This document shows positions 31,556 through 42,669 of a DNA stretch of 64,000 nucleotides, in pieces (the first letter of the stretch is position 1; the number at the start of each line of letters is the position of its first letter). The notes under the pieces are model-generated. The model did not search any database and had not been told where the DNA came from. It worked only from the letters and a program-made list of their open reading frames with translations. Source of the DNA: Cordylochernes scorpioides (Eukaryota > Arthropoda > Arachnida > Pseudoscorpiones > Chernetidae); NCBI GenBank assembly GCA_030710605.1, contig CP092863.1, positions 105,448,099 to 105,512,098 of the forward strand. Reading direction: 5' to 3'. The position numbers and the translations under genes were made by a program.

Positions 31556-32384
31556 TTGACGAAATAGAAAAAAAAATTAGTAAAAATAAGAAAAGAAAAA
31601 TACAAAAAATATGCTAGATTAACATAAAAAATATATCAATTTTAAGAAATAAAAGCATGTGAGAGAGTGCTCACCAAAAACAGTTCCTCTCAGTTGTTAG
31701 GTCGGCTTGCCCGAGCCCCCCTGCCTTGGAAGCACAATTCGTCGTTCTCGACGAACTTCCTGGTATCTTCAGATGAAGCACAATTCGTCGCTCTCGACGT
31801 ACTCCAACCACTATGCGAATCTCTCAACGATTCGTCTCGGCTTCACCTTTCTTTGAGATGTCAGCCACCCAGTCCCTTCTCAGACCGCTTGTATGGTCAT
31901 TTATGGAAGATGGACGAAATTCCCGGAGCTCATCTTGGGCAAGCCCCCGCGAGGATTTTTCTTGTCTACTCGGCACAGCTGTGACACCAACTCTAGCCCC
32001 GCGCCCTGACCTTTTTGACCCCAATGGCCCTTCGATTGGTTGGTGGGTACTTGGACTGTCCATCCGGCGGGCGGGCGATTACATTCTCTCGACAGGGGGG
32101 GGGGGGGGGGGGGGGCGGTGTGTGAAAAGAGGAGAAGAAACAGCAAAAAATAGATTCCCCTTCGCTGAGAGGTCACACACACAAAAACAAAAATATGAAA
32201 ATAGTTGTAATATTTACATATATACATACAATATGCCATGAGTTCTAACATACCCCCACCTTTTCTTTGTGTGAAAACACAAAAAAATCAAGGAAATGTG
32301 CTCTCCCTTTCTTTTGTCACTGATTCAAAATATCAGGAGCAAACCTTATTGGTTTGCGGACTTCACGTCCGGATCTTGTTTTGA

Positions 32385-32954
32385 TCGTTAGAGGTTTTTT
32401 TTATCCCCAGAGGCCTTTTCAGGAGTTTCCTCAGAGGAAATCTCAAGGGGAAACAGTCTCTGTACAGGGCGTAGCCATTCGCCTGTTGATGTCTTGACTC
32501 TGGCAACCCTGTTCACCCCATCTTTCCCCAAGTAAAGTTTTATTATTTTTCCAACAGGCCAGAGAATTCTTTTAGTGTTGTCCTGGCCTATAAGGACTAA
32601 ATCCCCTCCTTTTATGCATCGCTCCCTTTTATTTTCGGCCAGTTGCATCAGTACCCCCAAATATTCCTTGCGGAATCTCTGTTTAAGTTCCTCATTTAGT
32701 TTACTCAAAATCTTGTATTTTCTGGTGAAAGAATTCACTCTTATTTTTTCTAGCTCCGGAAACTCATTGTTTGCGTTAGTCTGCAGAAACATTTGAGGGG
32801 TCAAGGGAATGAGGTCTTGGTCATCTTCCGATATATAGGAAAGAGCTCTATTATTGATAATACTCTCTACCTCACATAAAGCAGTTTCAAGTTGTACATA
32901 ATTCAATTTACTAAATCCGAGCATACGAACCAATAAACTCTTAACAACCCTTAC
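32385..32954 (-). pseudogene. BEL integrase C-terminal part, separated by insertion
   Basis: The minus-strand frame contains QLETALCEVESIINNRALSY, DQDLIPLTPQMFL and GDLVLIGQDNTKRILWPVGK, the conserved end of BEL integrase. It continues the protein that stops at 36956, after GGFWERLV; one TSD copy (CTTAC) must be skipped to join them. Position and phase show that the element at 32955-36955 inserted just behind the catalytic Glu. Confidence 0.85.
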
Positions 32955-33310
32955 TGTTGGGAATATAATGTTAATTTTCTTATAGATTTATATTTTTCTA
33001 AATATATGTAAATTTAATCCATTATAAGAAACATATTTGTCATATGTAAATATTTATATGTATATATATTCGTGACAAAAAATAAACTGTTGTGTTGACT
33101 GGTTAGAGTCGTGTGGTTTCTCGGCCCGCCCTCGAGAGGTCTACGCCTTGGTTGATACCTGCCTTAGACACTTCCGTAGATTTGACTTCTTGGGAATCGC
33201 TCTTCTCTACCTTTGAGATTCCACGGTTTTTTTCCTCCCCGGGACCAGAATAAGAGACTTCGGGCGTCTGGGCAAAATAGAGCCTGGGCGCTACGCCGCT
33301 GAACGCGACA
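32955..33310 (+). repeat. Deleted BEL 5' LTR
   Basis: 356 bp with the TATATATATT region near 33061 and AAAAATAAACTG near 33078. Matches 36600-36955 except T/C near 33013. Confidence 0.9.
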
Positions 33311-33377
33311 TTTGGCATCCCAGCCGGGACGCGAGGAGAAAGCCGTGCTTATATTTGGAACCCTTTTGGATCAGAAG

Positions 33378-34817
33378 ATGGAAAGAGAAGAAGCGCTAGA
33401 GAGACTCAAGAAGAAGAGAACCATACTCCGCACGTCTTTATCCAAGTACGGGAAAAGAATAGAGGAATATGACGTGCACAAGAAGTGTGACCACGAGGAA
33501 CTGCTGGGGCAGCTTTCGGATGTCTACGAAGAACTGAGGCGGGTAGACGAAGAAATCGGTAAGCTGATTGACATCAAAGATCTAGAGAAAGATCTAAAGA
33601 TGGTAGAGGAATACCGGGAAAAGGCCGTGGCGTGGAAATATTTGTTAAAGAAAAGAAGTCTGGTGGTAGCGGAAGGAATGCAGAGGGAAACTGCAACTGC
33701 CACGAAGAAGGAATATCCAGGAGAAATCGGTCGACCGACTCTAACTGGGATGGTTAAGTTACCCAAATTGACAATGGATATGAGGATCTGCGATGGGAGC
33801 AGTTTGGAAATCGGGATGAGTGAGAAGCCAAGTGTTGTCGGAGTTACCCTGATGAAAGGAGTTGATCCAGCTTCTATTAAGGAAGATGCTGAGATGGTGG
33901 TATCATCCGAGCAAATGGTAAAGGAGCCATCCAAGCAGATTGCTGTTGAAGAAAGTAATAAGGCTCAAGTAGTAAGAGAGCGCTGTGCTGAAGACGGTGA
34001 AAAGGCTCAAGTCAAGAAGAAGTCTGTTGTAGAAGTTGATGAAAGTAATAGGGCTGAAGTTGAGAAAGAATCCGTTGAAGCAGATAAAGAGAAAGTGCTG
34101 GATGTGGAACAAGGAATGGATTCAAAGAACACCGAAGAAGTGAAGCTGCTCTATGTAAAACAAGGTACCGATTTAAGGATGGCAGAAAGGCCATATGCAG
34201 AACAAGGTAATGAGCCTAAGGAAGACGGAGTACAAGACTCTGAAAATGAGCCTAAGGGCGACGGAGTAAAGGATTCTGAAGCTGAAACCAAGGATAATGA
34301 GGTGGAGGATTCTGGAACTGCAATTGAGGCTTGTGAATCGGTGAGCAACTCTAAAGCGGTAGCTGAAGGCGCGGATCAAGTGGAGATTGCAGATGGTGAG
34401 GCTGAGTCCATTGATGATATTGAGGAAAGAGTTGTCAGAATTCCAGCATCGAGTAAATTGATGGAAGCAGGACAGATAGGAGATGCGGAATTTAAAGTAA
34501 AGGGATACTATTTGCCTGATCGCCCTGTATGTGGGTGTGACTCCAGGGCTGCGCCTGTACGGCCAGCGAAAGACGGCGCTTCCTATCGAGGACGAAACGG
34601 ATTCTCGTTGAAGCGATATATGAAGAGGATACACAGTCTGCTGAGAAGAATCCCTGAGATAAGGATAAAGCTTCGGAGGAATAAGTTCGGAGTTGTGGCC
34701 GACCTGAAAAGATATTTCCAGATGATCGCCATCAGAGATAATGATTGGGACTACCTCAAATTTCTTTGGAAAAAAAAAGATGGACAACTGATGGTTTTGA
34801 GCGGGAAATCGTTGTAG
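33378..34817 (+). CDS. Gag-RT fusion protein of the deleted BEL element
   Basis: A frame open from 33312 has its first ATG at 33378, giving 479 codons. The N terminus (about 1-110) is a coiled coil (EREEALERLKKKRTIL, EELRRVDEEIGKL), as in BEL gag. GMVKLPKLTMDM marks the start of the gag core, which then breaks off. Residues of about 170-360 are a very acidic, Glu/Lys-rich stretch with loose repeats (EPKEDGVQDSENEPKGDGVK). The last 110 residues are BEL reverse transcriptase N-terminal sequence (RRNKFGVVADL, RDNDWDYLKFLWKKKDGQL) without the YVDD motif. The frame has no stops, which is notable for a decayed element; it may be maintained, or simply young. Function unknown. Confidence 0.7.
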   Translation: MEREEALERLKKKRTILRTSLSKYGKRIEEYDVHKKCDHEELLGQLSDVYEELRRVDEEIGKLIDIKDLEKDLKMVEEYREKAVAWKYLLKKRSLVVAEGMQRETATATKKEYPGEIGRPTLTGMVKLPKLTMDMRICDGSSLEIGMSEKPSVVGVTLMKGVDPASIKEDAEMVVSSEQMVKEPSKQIAVEESNKAQVVRERCAEDGEKAQVKKKSVVEVDESNRAEVEKESVEADKEKVLDVEQGMDSKNTEEVKLLYVKQGTDLRMAERPYAEQGNEPKEDGVQDSENEPKGDGVKDSEAETKDNEVEDSGTAIEACESVSNSKAVAEGADQVEIADGEAESIDDIEERVVRIPASSKLMEAGQIGDAEFKVKGYYLPDRPVCGCDSRAAPVRPAKDGASYRGRNGFSLKRYMKRIHSLLRRIPEIRIKLRRNKFGVVADLKRYFQMIAIRDNDWDYLKFLWKKKDGQLMVLSGKSL

Positions 34818-35368
34818 ACGATTTTGGTTGAGTGCCCGTGCCTCTAAATCCGGAAGAAAAGTAAATGGTTGAATGATGATGCATGGTTGGAGAAGGTGAA
34901 ACGCTTTCTAAGCAGGGTTGCACTGTCCAGATCACCTATGTGAGGAGAGAGCCAATAGAAAAAGGTTCAATTGGCAAATATCTTCCAAGCAATGGAATGT
35001 AACTTGTATCGAAGGAAACTGTTTCTGGAGCTGCAGTAACTCCAATGTTATATACTCCGGCCAGTTCTCCAAAGGGGCAAGTGCCTACTCCAGCGAAAAG
35101 GTCTTAATTTGGGAGACAAGTCTCCAGAAAGTCTGGTGAAAGTGCTAGACCGGAAAGGATTGCGAATCCTGTAGATCATAGGACTATTATATTGAGTGGT
35201 TTGAGATCTCTAAGGAAGAGTTCAGAGTCCTATGACTGCTGTAGGCCTGCAGACGATACCTCTGGGCCTTCAGACGATACCTCTAAGCCTAAAGATGATG
35301 CCTCGGCATAAGATCCTGATTCTTCAGGATGTAAAGCTCAATGTTCTCAAGAGGTTCCAGAAATTGCA
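34818..35368 (+). other. Non-coding interior of the deleted BEL element
   Basis: Between the two coding remnants no long frame is open. Scraps such as the tandem CCTCTGGGCCTTCAGACGATAC near 35250-35290 suggest small local duplications within former RT/RNase H sequence. Confidence 0.5.
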
Positions 35369-36529
35369 ATGGAGGATAACTGGGCGACTTTTGTAATGAA
35401 TCGAGTTATGGAGATCCGATCTCTCAGTGAGACAGAGGATTGGTATCGTGTACCAGGATGTTTGAATCCAGCGGATTTACCATCACGGGGGTGCTTAGCC
35501 GATTCTCTGGAGAGATCGAAGTGGTGGGAGGGCCCGAGTTGGTTGAGAAGACCAAGAAGAGATTGGCCCCATAGGGAAATATACCCTGACCCAGATATTG
35601 TGAACTCGGAAAAGAGAAAGATTGTTTTAACATCAACATGTATTGAAAGGGAAAAAGATCAGTACTACTATCGCTTTTCAAACTACTACAAGATATTGAG
35701 AGTAACTGCCTGGATGAACCGGTTTTTAACAAATGCGAGAGGAACAATAGGTCAGCGAGTGAAAGGTGATCTTACTGTGAATGAAATTAAAAGGGCGGAA
35801 CTGATGCTGGTGAGAGTTATCCAACGGGAATCCTTCACTGGACCAGAGGACAAGAGGTTGAAGGATTTCAAGTTATGCTGCGATTCTTTGGGATTGTTGA
35901 GGGTCAAAACTAAAATAAGTAGGAGACAAGATCTGGAAAGATTGATTGGTTTGCTGAAACAACTCCTTAGGAAGATTCTTGGTCAAGCTCGTTTGGAATT
36001 TGAGGAACTTTACACCATTATCTGTGACACAGAGTCTTTGATGAACTCACGTCCATTAACCCCTGCCTTGTTCTTGCACGACCTCAAAGAAATAGGAGTT
36101 CCAGATCTGGACTCTATTGAAAGGGCTAGTCTTCAGAAGATATACCGATTTAGACAAAGGTTAAGAGAAGATCTGCGGAAGAGATTCCGGACGGAGTATT
36201 TTGGATTCTTAAGGCAGGAGACTAGAAGACGCTCGAAGACAAGACCTATCAAGGTGGGAGATCTGGTGTTGATTGGACAAGATAATGCTAAGCGAGTCAA
36301 TTGGCCTTTGGCGAGAGTTGTGGAGGTCTACCCTGGCCGAGATGGACCTGTGAGGGTCGCCAAGTTGAGAACCAGCAAGGGCGTCCAGATTAGGCCGGTT
36401 CAACGGCTCTACAATTTAGAGATACCCGCCGATCTGGGGAGTACCTTGAGGAGTATACAGTCGGAACCACGCCGGGGAGGCTCCCGAGGAGAAGCCAGTA
36501 AAGACCCTACGAAGATAGCCCAATCCTAA
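35369..36529 (+). pseudogene. RNase H-integrase remnant of the deleted BEL element
   Basis: 386 codons. The beginning matches the end of BEL RNase H (NRVMEIRSLS, LNPADLPSRGC, WWEGPSWLRR); the integrase linker region follows (ERSKWWEGP, RVTAWMNRF). At about residue 190 (SRRQDLERLIGLL) the protein jumps to the region behind the catalytic Glu (RLEFEELYTIICDTESLMN, SRPLTP). The HHCC finger and the whole DDE core are therefore deleted in frame. The C terminus GDLVLIGQDNAKRVNWPLAR is normal. It closely resembles the host element's own tail at 32385-32954, so the two are related families. Confidence 0.85.
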
Positions 36530-36599
36530 AGAACTGGAATGAACGGTCGTTTCCCAACTATTGGTTGAGTTTCTGTAGAAAAAACTCAAGGTGGGAGTA

Positions 36600-36955
36600 T
36601 GTTGGGAATATAATGTTAATTTTCTTATAGATTTATATTTTTCTAAATATATGTAAATTCAATCCATTATAAGAAACATATTTGTCATATGTAAATATTT
36701 ATATGTATATATATTCGTGACAAAAAATAAACTGTTGTGTTGACTGGTTAGAGTCGTGTGGTTTCTCGGCCCGCCCTCGAGAGGTCTACGCCTTGGTTGA
36801 TACCTGCCTTAGACACTTCCGTAGATTTGACTTCTTGGGAATCGCTCTTCTCTACCTTTGAGATTCCACGGTTTTTTTCCTCCCCGGGACCAGAATAAGA
36901 GACTTCGGGCGTCTGGGCAAAATAGAGCCTGGGCGCTACGCCGCTGAACGCGACA
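36600..36955 (+). repeat. Deleted BEL 3' LTR
   Basis: 356 bp; its antisense extends the open frame of the host integrase by chance up to 36748, which is not part of any real protein. Confidence 0.9.
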
Positions 36956-39346
36956 CTTACCAATCTCTCCCAAAACCCTCCCCACCAAGGCGCTGAGGGA
37001 GGGATAAAAATCCATTGGATTCTTTTTACACTCAATTCCCTTTCAATCTCCCCCCAATCCAAGCGTTTAAGTAATTCGTTTGTTTTTGAGAAATTTGTCC
37101 CGTTATCACTATATATTTTTCCGGGACGTCCACGCCGACAAATGAATCTTTTTAGAGCTAACAAAAAAGTGTTTGCCTCTAATGTTCTCACAATCTCTAG
37201 GTGGACAGCTCTGTAAACAGCGCAAGTAAACAAGGCCACCCAAACCTTGCTGCCACCTTCAAGATGTAGCGGTCCCAACAGATCCACACCTGTCACCTCG
37301 AAGGGTTTGCCTAACCCTATTCTATTAGTCGGTAAAGCCGCGCCAGGAGTCTGAATAGGTTTCTGGTTATGCCTCCTACATATCACACATTTTCCAATTA
37401 TTTGTTTAATCAATCTGCGACCACCAATGATCCAGAATTTCTCTCTTAGTTGTGAAAGAATGAATTGGGCCCCTCCATGCCCATTTTGTTGGTGTATTTC
37501 ACGAACCATCTGTTTCACCAAAGGATGATTACGAGGTAGTAAAATAGGTCGTTTAAACACTTCTGAATCTTGTCCATGTAGCAGTTTCGTCTCAACGCAC
37601 CACAAACCTTCGACGGATTTAATAGTCTTTAATCCATTTTTCGGAGCCTGTTTTCCTGGGAAAGTCTCTTGTTGAACCAATTTCAACAGCTTCCTTTCGG
37701 CCCTTTCTAACTCTATTACTTTCATATTTCCCCTTTCAGTGGGTATTCTTCTCGCATTGTCCAAGTACTTAAAACCCAAGCCATAACCCTAATGTTTAGG
37801 CTATATTGGATCTTCTATCTAGGAACCATCGATTTGCCTCGACAATGAGAGTGGTGTGGGCCTGTAAGGTTTTTCTTTTTTCTTTGATGATCTCTTCCTC
37901 ATCAATAGTCGGTTCAAAACTAAGCCAACTCTCCTTTTCCCCTTTGAGCCATTCAGGACCCTCCCACCAGTTGGTCGAGACAAATTGTACGATAGAGCAC
38001 CCTCGAGAAGGCAAATCCGCTGGTTTTAATTTTCCGTAAACAAACTTCCAGTTCTCATTATTGACAGTGTCTCGTATTTCCTGTACTCGGTTTCTTACAA
38101 ACACATTCCACTCATTCTTTCTCTTTAGCCAAGCCATAACGGTTGAGGAATCGGTCCATAAAGTAACAAGGCAACTATTTGTTAAGGCAGTCGAAATAGA
38201 TTTAACAAGTCTAGCTCCTAAAACGCATGCCAAAAGTTCTAACCGAGGAATGGTTACCCTCTTGGTTGGCGCAAGCCTAGACTTGCTCCAAAGCAGAGAC
38301 AAATGTACTCCCCCCTGCACTTCACTTCTCATATATGCCACTGCTGCATAAGCGGATTTACTGGCATCGCAGAAGACGTGTATTTCATTCTTATTAGTTT
38401 GATCAAACCAAATATGCCTAGGAATTTTGATTGCACTTAATAGCCCAATTTGGGAGTACCATGTTCTAAACTCCCGATCCATATCTTCGGGTAATTGAGA
38501 ATCCCATCCAATTTTCAACTCCCAGGACCTCTGTAATAATAGTTTAGGAGGCAAAAATATAGGACTATAAACTCCCAAAAGATCAAAAACTTGCTGAATT
38601 TTTGAAAGGACAATCCTCTTGGTTAGTCTTCGGGGGAGATCCTTTTCAATAGAAACATCACAATTAAGTGCTTCTTCTACTTTGTCCCACACAAGTCCCA
38701 ACACCTTGGTAGTAGTTCCTTTTTCCTCCATTGAATTACTCACTGGTAAATTAAATTCCCACTCACGCAAGTCCAATTTTGCCATTTCCATGATATTGAC
38801 AGCTGTATTCTGGAATTGTTGGACCTCCTCCTGAGAGGAGAGGGATGTTACCAAATTATCCATATAAAAGGATCTCGCCATAGTCTTTGCTATTTCAGCT
38901 GCCGAACCTTGTACAGTATTCAGATGATGATCAAATAACTGCACCCAAGATGAATGGACTACAGTTAAGCCCAAATACCACACGTTTATGTCTAAAAACG
39001 GTTAACTTCATAGGGTCAGTTTGATCCCACCAAAGGACGCGAAGAAAGTCCTGGTCTTGAAGCTGCACAGTAATCATCTGAAATGCCTTTCGAATATCGG
39101 CTAGAACACCAATACCCCCTTTTCTCTAAACCTAATTAATATTTCAGGTATTTTTTCCAGAAGGTTAGGTCCATTTTCTAGATAGTCATTCAGAGAAAGA
39201 CCATTATACGACCTGCAGGAGGCATCGAAAACAGGACGAAGAGGCGTCGTCCTGCTTCCAGCCTTGAAAACCGGCCTATGCGGTAAATAATGGCCCTTCT
39301 TTTGAGGCCTATTCTCCTCTATCCTCTCAATTAGGCCCTCTCTCTC
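36956..39346 (-). pseudogene. pol: BEL Pol (RT, RNase H, integrase core), frameshifted
   Basis: Minus-strand fragments in at least three frames. 39346-38984 holds broken RT N-terminal sequence. 38983-37796 has the RT active site as YMDN in FYMDNLVTSL (many BEL clades have YVDN or YVDD here), then RNase H (HVFCDASKSAYAAVAYMR, WTDSSTVMAWL) and LKPADLPSRGC. 37779-36956 has the integrase HHCC finger (NGHGGAQFIL ... CVICRRH) and the catalytic D, D, E in GVDLLGP, YSDNGTNF and GGFWERLV. A frame change lies near 37790. Translation should continue at 32954. Confidence 0.85.
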
Positions 39347-41417
39347 CTATTCTTGAAGAATGGTAGAATATTCAATAACCCTTTTCTCCTTCCTTAACTT
39401 ACTAGTGCATGCTTCCAATCGCCTCTGCGCTATTTCTAAATTCGAGGGTATATTATTTCTCTCGCATTTCCATGGTAGCGCGACTGAATATCGTTGATCT
39501 TCATCACTCTTTATATTTTTTATAAAATGTTCCCTTAGTTCAGTTTCCCTTTTCTTTTTTGAGACAACTTCGATGGGATCTTGGATTCCCAAGACATCCA
39601 GCTCCCAAAGATCCTTCAAGTTGTTTCTTGCAACCAACATATTCAATGCAATTTGGACCTTATCCTCCTTACACAACACCGGAGATTGCCCCATAAGCGT
39701 CCATCCTAATTTGGTCTCTATGGCAGTTAGGTCCTCTCCTAGATGGACGACCTTCCCGGTCAGTAATTGTCCAAAGTAGTCACTACCTATTAAAATGTCT
39801 ATTTCCTCATTTCTAAAATTTGACGGTTGAATATAGATCGTTTTCCGTTTTAGTTTGTATAACAAACGTCCTCTTGGAATCGGCGGTATCTTTGCACAAA
39901 TTTCTGGTTGATCGAGGGCGACTATGTCTACATCAATTTTATTGGTTAGACTTCCCAGTTTCAAAACATATTTTCCGTGCAACGCCTCTTTCATATTTCC
40001 TCCCCCAAAAAGTGATTTTTCCAAACTTATCTCTCCTATTTTGTTAAAACCCAGTTTTTCTACAATATATCTCTTTATATATGAGTAGTGACTTCCGGTG
40101 TCAAATAACACTTTTACTTCTTTAGTCGCTTTAGCCCCTTTTAATTTCGCCACGCAAGTCATTAGTAAGATGTCATTGGCGCATGTTCGCGCAGACATAT
40201 TAACACCTGTGCATGTTGCATTTCCATCATTAGCAACCTCGGATTTTTCACCTTTGAAACTATTGTTTCCTCCTTGCTTCAAGGCAATTTTATTGTAAAA
40301 GATATCTAGATGATCTTTTCCGCAATTTCTACATTTTATGTCTGCTCGGCATTCCCTTTTCAGATGGTTACCCTTTAGACATTTAAAGCAGACTTTAGGC
40401 TCCTTTATCTTTTGATCCCTCTCGCTAGGTGTAAGCCGCGAGGCAACAAAACATCTACTACTCAGGTGATTATCCCTCTGGCAGAATATGCATTTTCTCT
40501 TAAAAGCGCTGCCGAGTAAATTGGAGACAGTGGGCGGTGTCTTCCGAGGAGTCCTTAACTGAAAACCTGTGGCCCTCATTGAGCTATTACCCTCAAAATT
40601 CTCCTTAGCAAATGCCATTCGCTCAGCACCCTTCACCTCATCCCGAAGGAATTCCATCAGAGCCTGAAGTCTACCGCTGGCATCGCTCTTATCTCCATTC
40701 TCCGCTCCTTCTTCTTTTATCCCATAGCCCACAGCAGGATTCCTCTGCCACACCTGAATAATGTCCAATGGCAGACTCGATTCAACCAATGGGTAGAGAA
40801 ACACGCCTGCCACATCTCCGTGTTAACACCCAGTGATTCTAGGTTCTTTAAGTGAGCCGTTAGATCATCGCAGATCTCGTCAAGAGGAAGGTTTTCTTTC
40901 CTTGCATTAGAAAAACCAGTTTCAACGGTCTCCTTATGTAGTGTTCTATGAGAAGGTTAATATCTCCGAATCTATCTTTCAATGCTTGTATTACCTTGGG
41001 ATAATTATCTTCAGTTATAGGGTAACTGCACACAAGACGTTGAGCTCTGGATCCCTCGATTACCGCTTGTAGCAGATAGTGAAATTTATCTACATCCCCA
41101 AGAGTTTCATCGTCATTGATTTTACTAAATTGCCTCCACCATGAGAGCCAATCCTCTAGGTTGCCCTTATATTCTGGTAGCTCCACTTTTGGCAACCTAG
41201 TAGTTCTTTTAGATTCGGTATTTACAACCGAATTCGCCGCGGACTCCACCAATGAGCCGTCGACCCTAACCCTCGCGGTTTCACACCCAGACAAATATTT
41301 ATTTTCTATGTCAAACATCCCTTGAACATAGTTTTCACAACCCTCGAATTCTTCTTCGATTTTGACCTCCGTTATGGTTTCATCCTCCAGAAGGAGCCCC
41401 TGATACCTTGAATCCAT
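39347..41417 (-). pseudogene. gag: BEL Gag-protease, two frameshifts
   Basis: The start ATG at 41415-41417 opens MDSRYQGLLLEDETIT and leads to the gag core RLPKVELPEYKGNLEDWLSW. The first frame ends at 40860; similarity continues in another frame from about 40955, and a second shift near 40815 brings in the frame that runs to 39347. That frame carries three Cys knuckles (CIFCQRDNHLSSRC, CFKCLKGNHLKREC, CRNCGKDH) and the protease VLFDTGSHYSYI. Length and order fit one ancestral gag-protease of roughly 690 residues. Confidence 0.85.
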
Positions 41418-41677
41418 TTCACTTATTTTTCCTTAGAGAGAGCCCAAATTCGGTTATATTTAGCTCTATATTTTTCTGCATCGATATCTGGCTTTTCTAT
41501 TTCAGTCCAAAACTCGGTGGACAGCCGAGTAAAAATAGCTCTTTTGGGGGCTCTAGCCCTTCTTAATGTATCAATACTCTGCATTATTTACTGTATAATA
41601 TTCCTAGAAGCCTTTTTTTTTCCTTTTTCTCGATTTGACCAGCCAATGCAGCCCACCCGGGGACGCCAAAAATAAAA

Positions 41678-42664
41678 TGTTAAGAAATGGGTAATTAAAA
41701 AAGCTCGTGGAGGAAAAGAAAAATTCTGAACGCTCCACAAACCCCCTTTTTAACAAAATAAAAACTTTAACCTAAAGTTTGATATTGTTTTGGGCTGCCT
41801 TGGCTGTTCAAGCAAGAAAAAAGGAAGACAACAAAAGGTTACACATATAAAGTTTTGTTTAATGTTAGCTATAAAATGAAGGATAAAAAATATATGAAAA
41901 ACTTATTATTTTGTGTATTCCAAAATTTTGCATGCAACTTAAATGTTTTTTAACAAAGAAAATATATAAAATGATGATATTGACGAAATAGAAAAAAAAA
42001 ACTTAGTAAAAATAAGAAAAGAAAAATACAAAAAATATGCGAGATTAACATAAAAAATATATCAATTTTAGGAAATAAAAGCATATGAGAGAGTGCTCAC
42101 CAAAAACAGTTCCTCTCAGTTGTTAGGTCGGCTTGCTCGAGCCCCCCTGCCTTGGAAGCACAATTCGTCGTTCTCGACGAACTTCCTGGTATCTTCAGAT
42201 GAAGCACAATTCGTCGCTCTCGACGTACTCCAACCACTATGCGAATCTCTCAACGATTCGTCTCGGCTTCACCTTTCTTTGAGATGTCAGCCACACAGTC
42301 CCTTCTCAACCGCTTGTATGGTCATTTATGGAAGATGGACGAAATTCCCGGAGCTCATCTTGGGCAAGCCCCCGTGAGGATTTTTCTTGTCTACTCGGCA
42401 CAGCTGTGACACCAACTCTGGCCCCGCGCCCTGACCTTTTTGACCCCAATGGCCCTTCGATTGGTTGGTGGGTACTTGGACTGTCCATCCGGCGGGCGGG
42501 CGATTACATTCTCTCGACAGGGGGGGGGGGGGTGTGCGAAAAGAGGAGAGGAAACAGCAAAAAATAGATTCCCCTTCGCTCAGAGGTCACACACACAAAA
42601 ACAAAAATATGAAAATAGTTGTAATATTTACATATATACATACAATATGCCATGAGTTCTAACA
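41678..42664 (-). repeat. BEL 5' LTR with empty site
   Basis: 987 bp; uninterrupted TGATATTGACGAAATAG near 41980 is the empty site of the Gypsy-type insertion found in the other LTR. The poly-G run near 42521-42532 is shorter than in the other LTR. Confidence 0.93.
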
Positions 42665-42669
42665 GATGG

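Larger units (their letters stand above)
29374..32250 (-). repeat. BEL 3' LTR, split by a Gypsy-type element
   Basis: The LTR resumes at 31561 exactly where it stopped at 29680, after the 5-bp duplication TTGAC. It contains a duplicated GAAGCACAATTCGTCG motif and a run of about 18 G near 32096-32115 (shorter in the other LTR). Short open frames here, such as 31667-32241, are LTR sequence and not genes. Confidence 0.92.
32955..36955 (+). mobile_element. Deleted BEL/Pao element inside BEL integrase
   Basis: LTRs of 356 bp (32955-33310, 36600-36955), TGTTGGGAATATAA...GAACGCGACA, differ at one visible base. The target duplication CTTAC lies at 32950-32954 and 36956-36960. A primer-binding-like TTGGCATCCCAGCCGGGA follows the 5' LTR; the purine tract AAGGTGGGAGTA precedes the 3' LTR. 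It is 4.0 kb, about half a full BEL. It encodes a gag-to-RT fusion and an RNase H-to-integrase remnant, with the active sites deleted. Non-autonomous. Confidence 0.92.
29374..42664 (-). mobile_element. BEL/Pao LTR retrotransposon, old, hosting two insertions
   Basis: The target duplication GATGG lies at 29369-29373 and 42665-42669. The LTRs are 29374-32250 (997 bp without its insertion) and 41678-42664 (987 bp), both TGTTAAGAAA...AGTTCTAACA in plus orientation. I count about fifteen differences, so it is older than anything nested in it. The coding strand is minus: the primer-binding site TGGCGTCCCCGGGTGGGC is read downward from about 41669, and the purine tract lies at 32251-32268 on the minus strand. 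Gag-protease, RT-RNase H and integrase are recognisable but carry several frameshifts. Confidence 0.93.

Noticed and set aside
31667-32251. Overlapping open frames on both strands in a GC-rich block
   Set aside because: The block is LTR sequence, repeated at 42093-42655 in the other LTR; the frames differ between copies and have no domain.
36748-36955. C-terminal extension of the BEL integrase frame into the nested LTR
   Set aside because: It is antisense LTR sequence that happens to stay open; the true continuation is at 32954 on the minus strand.
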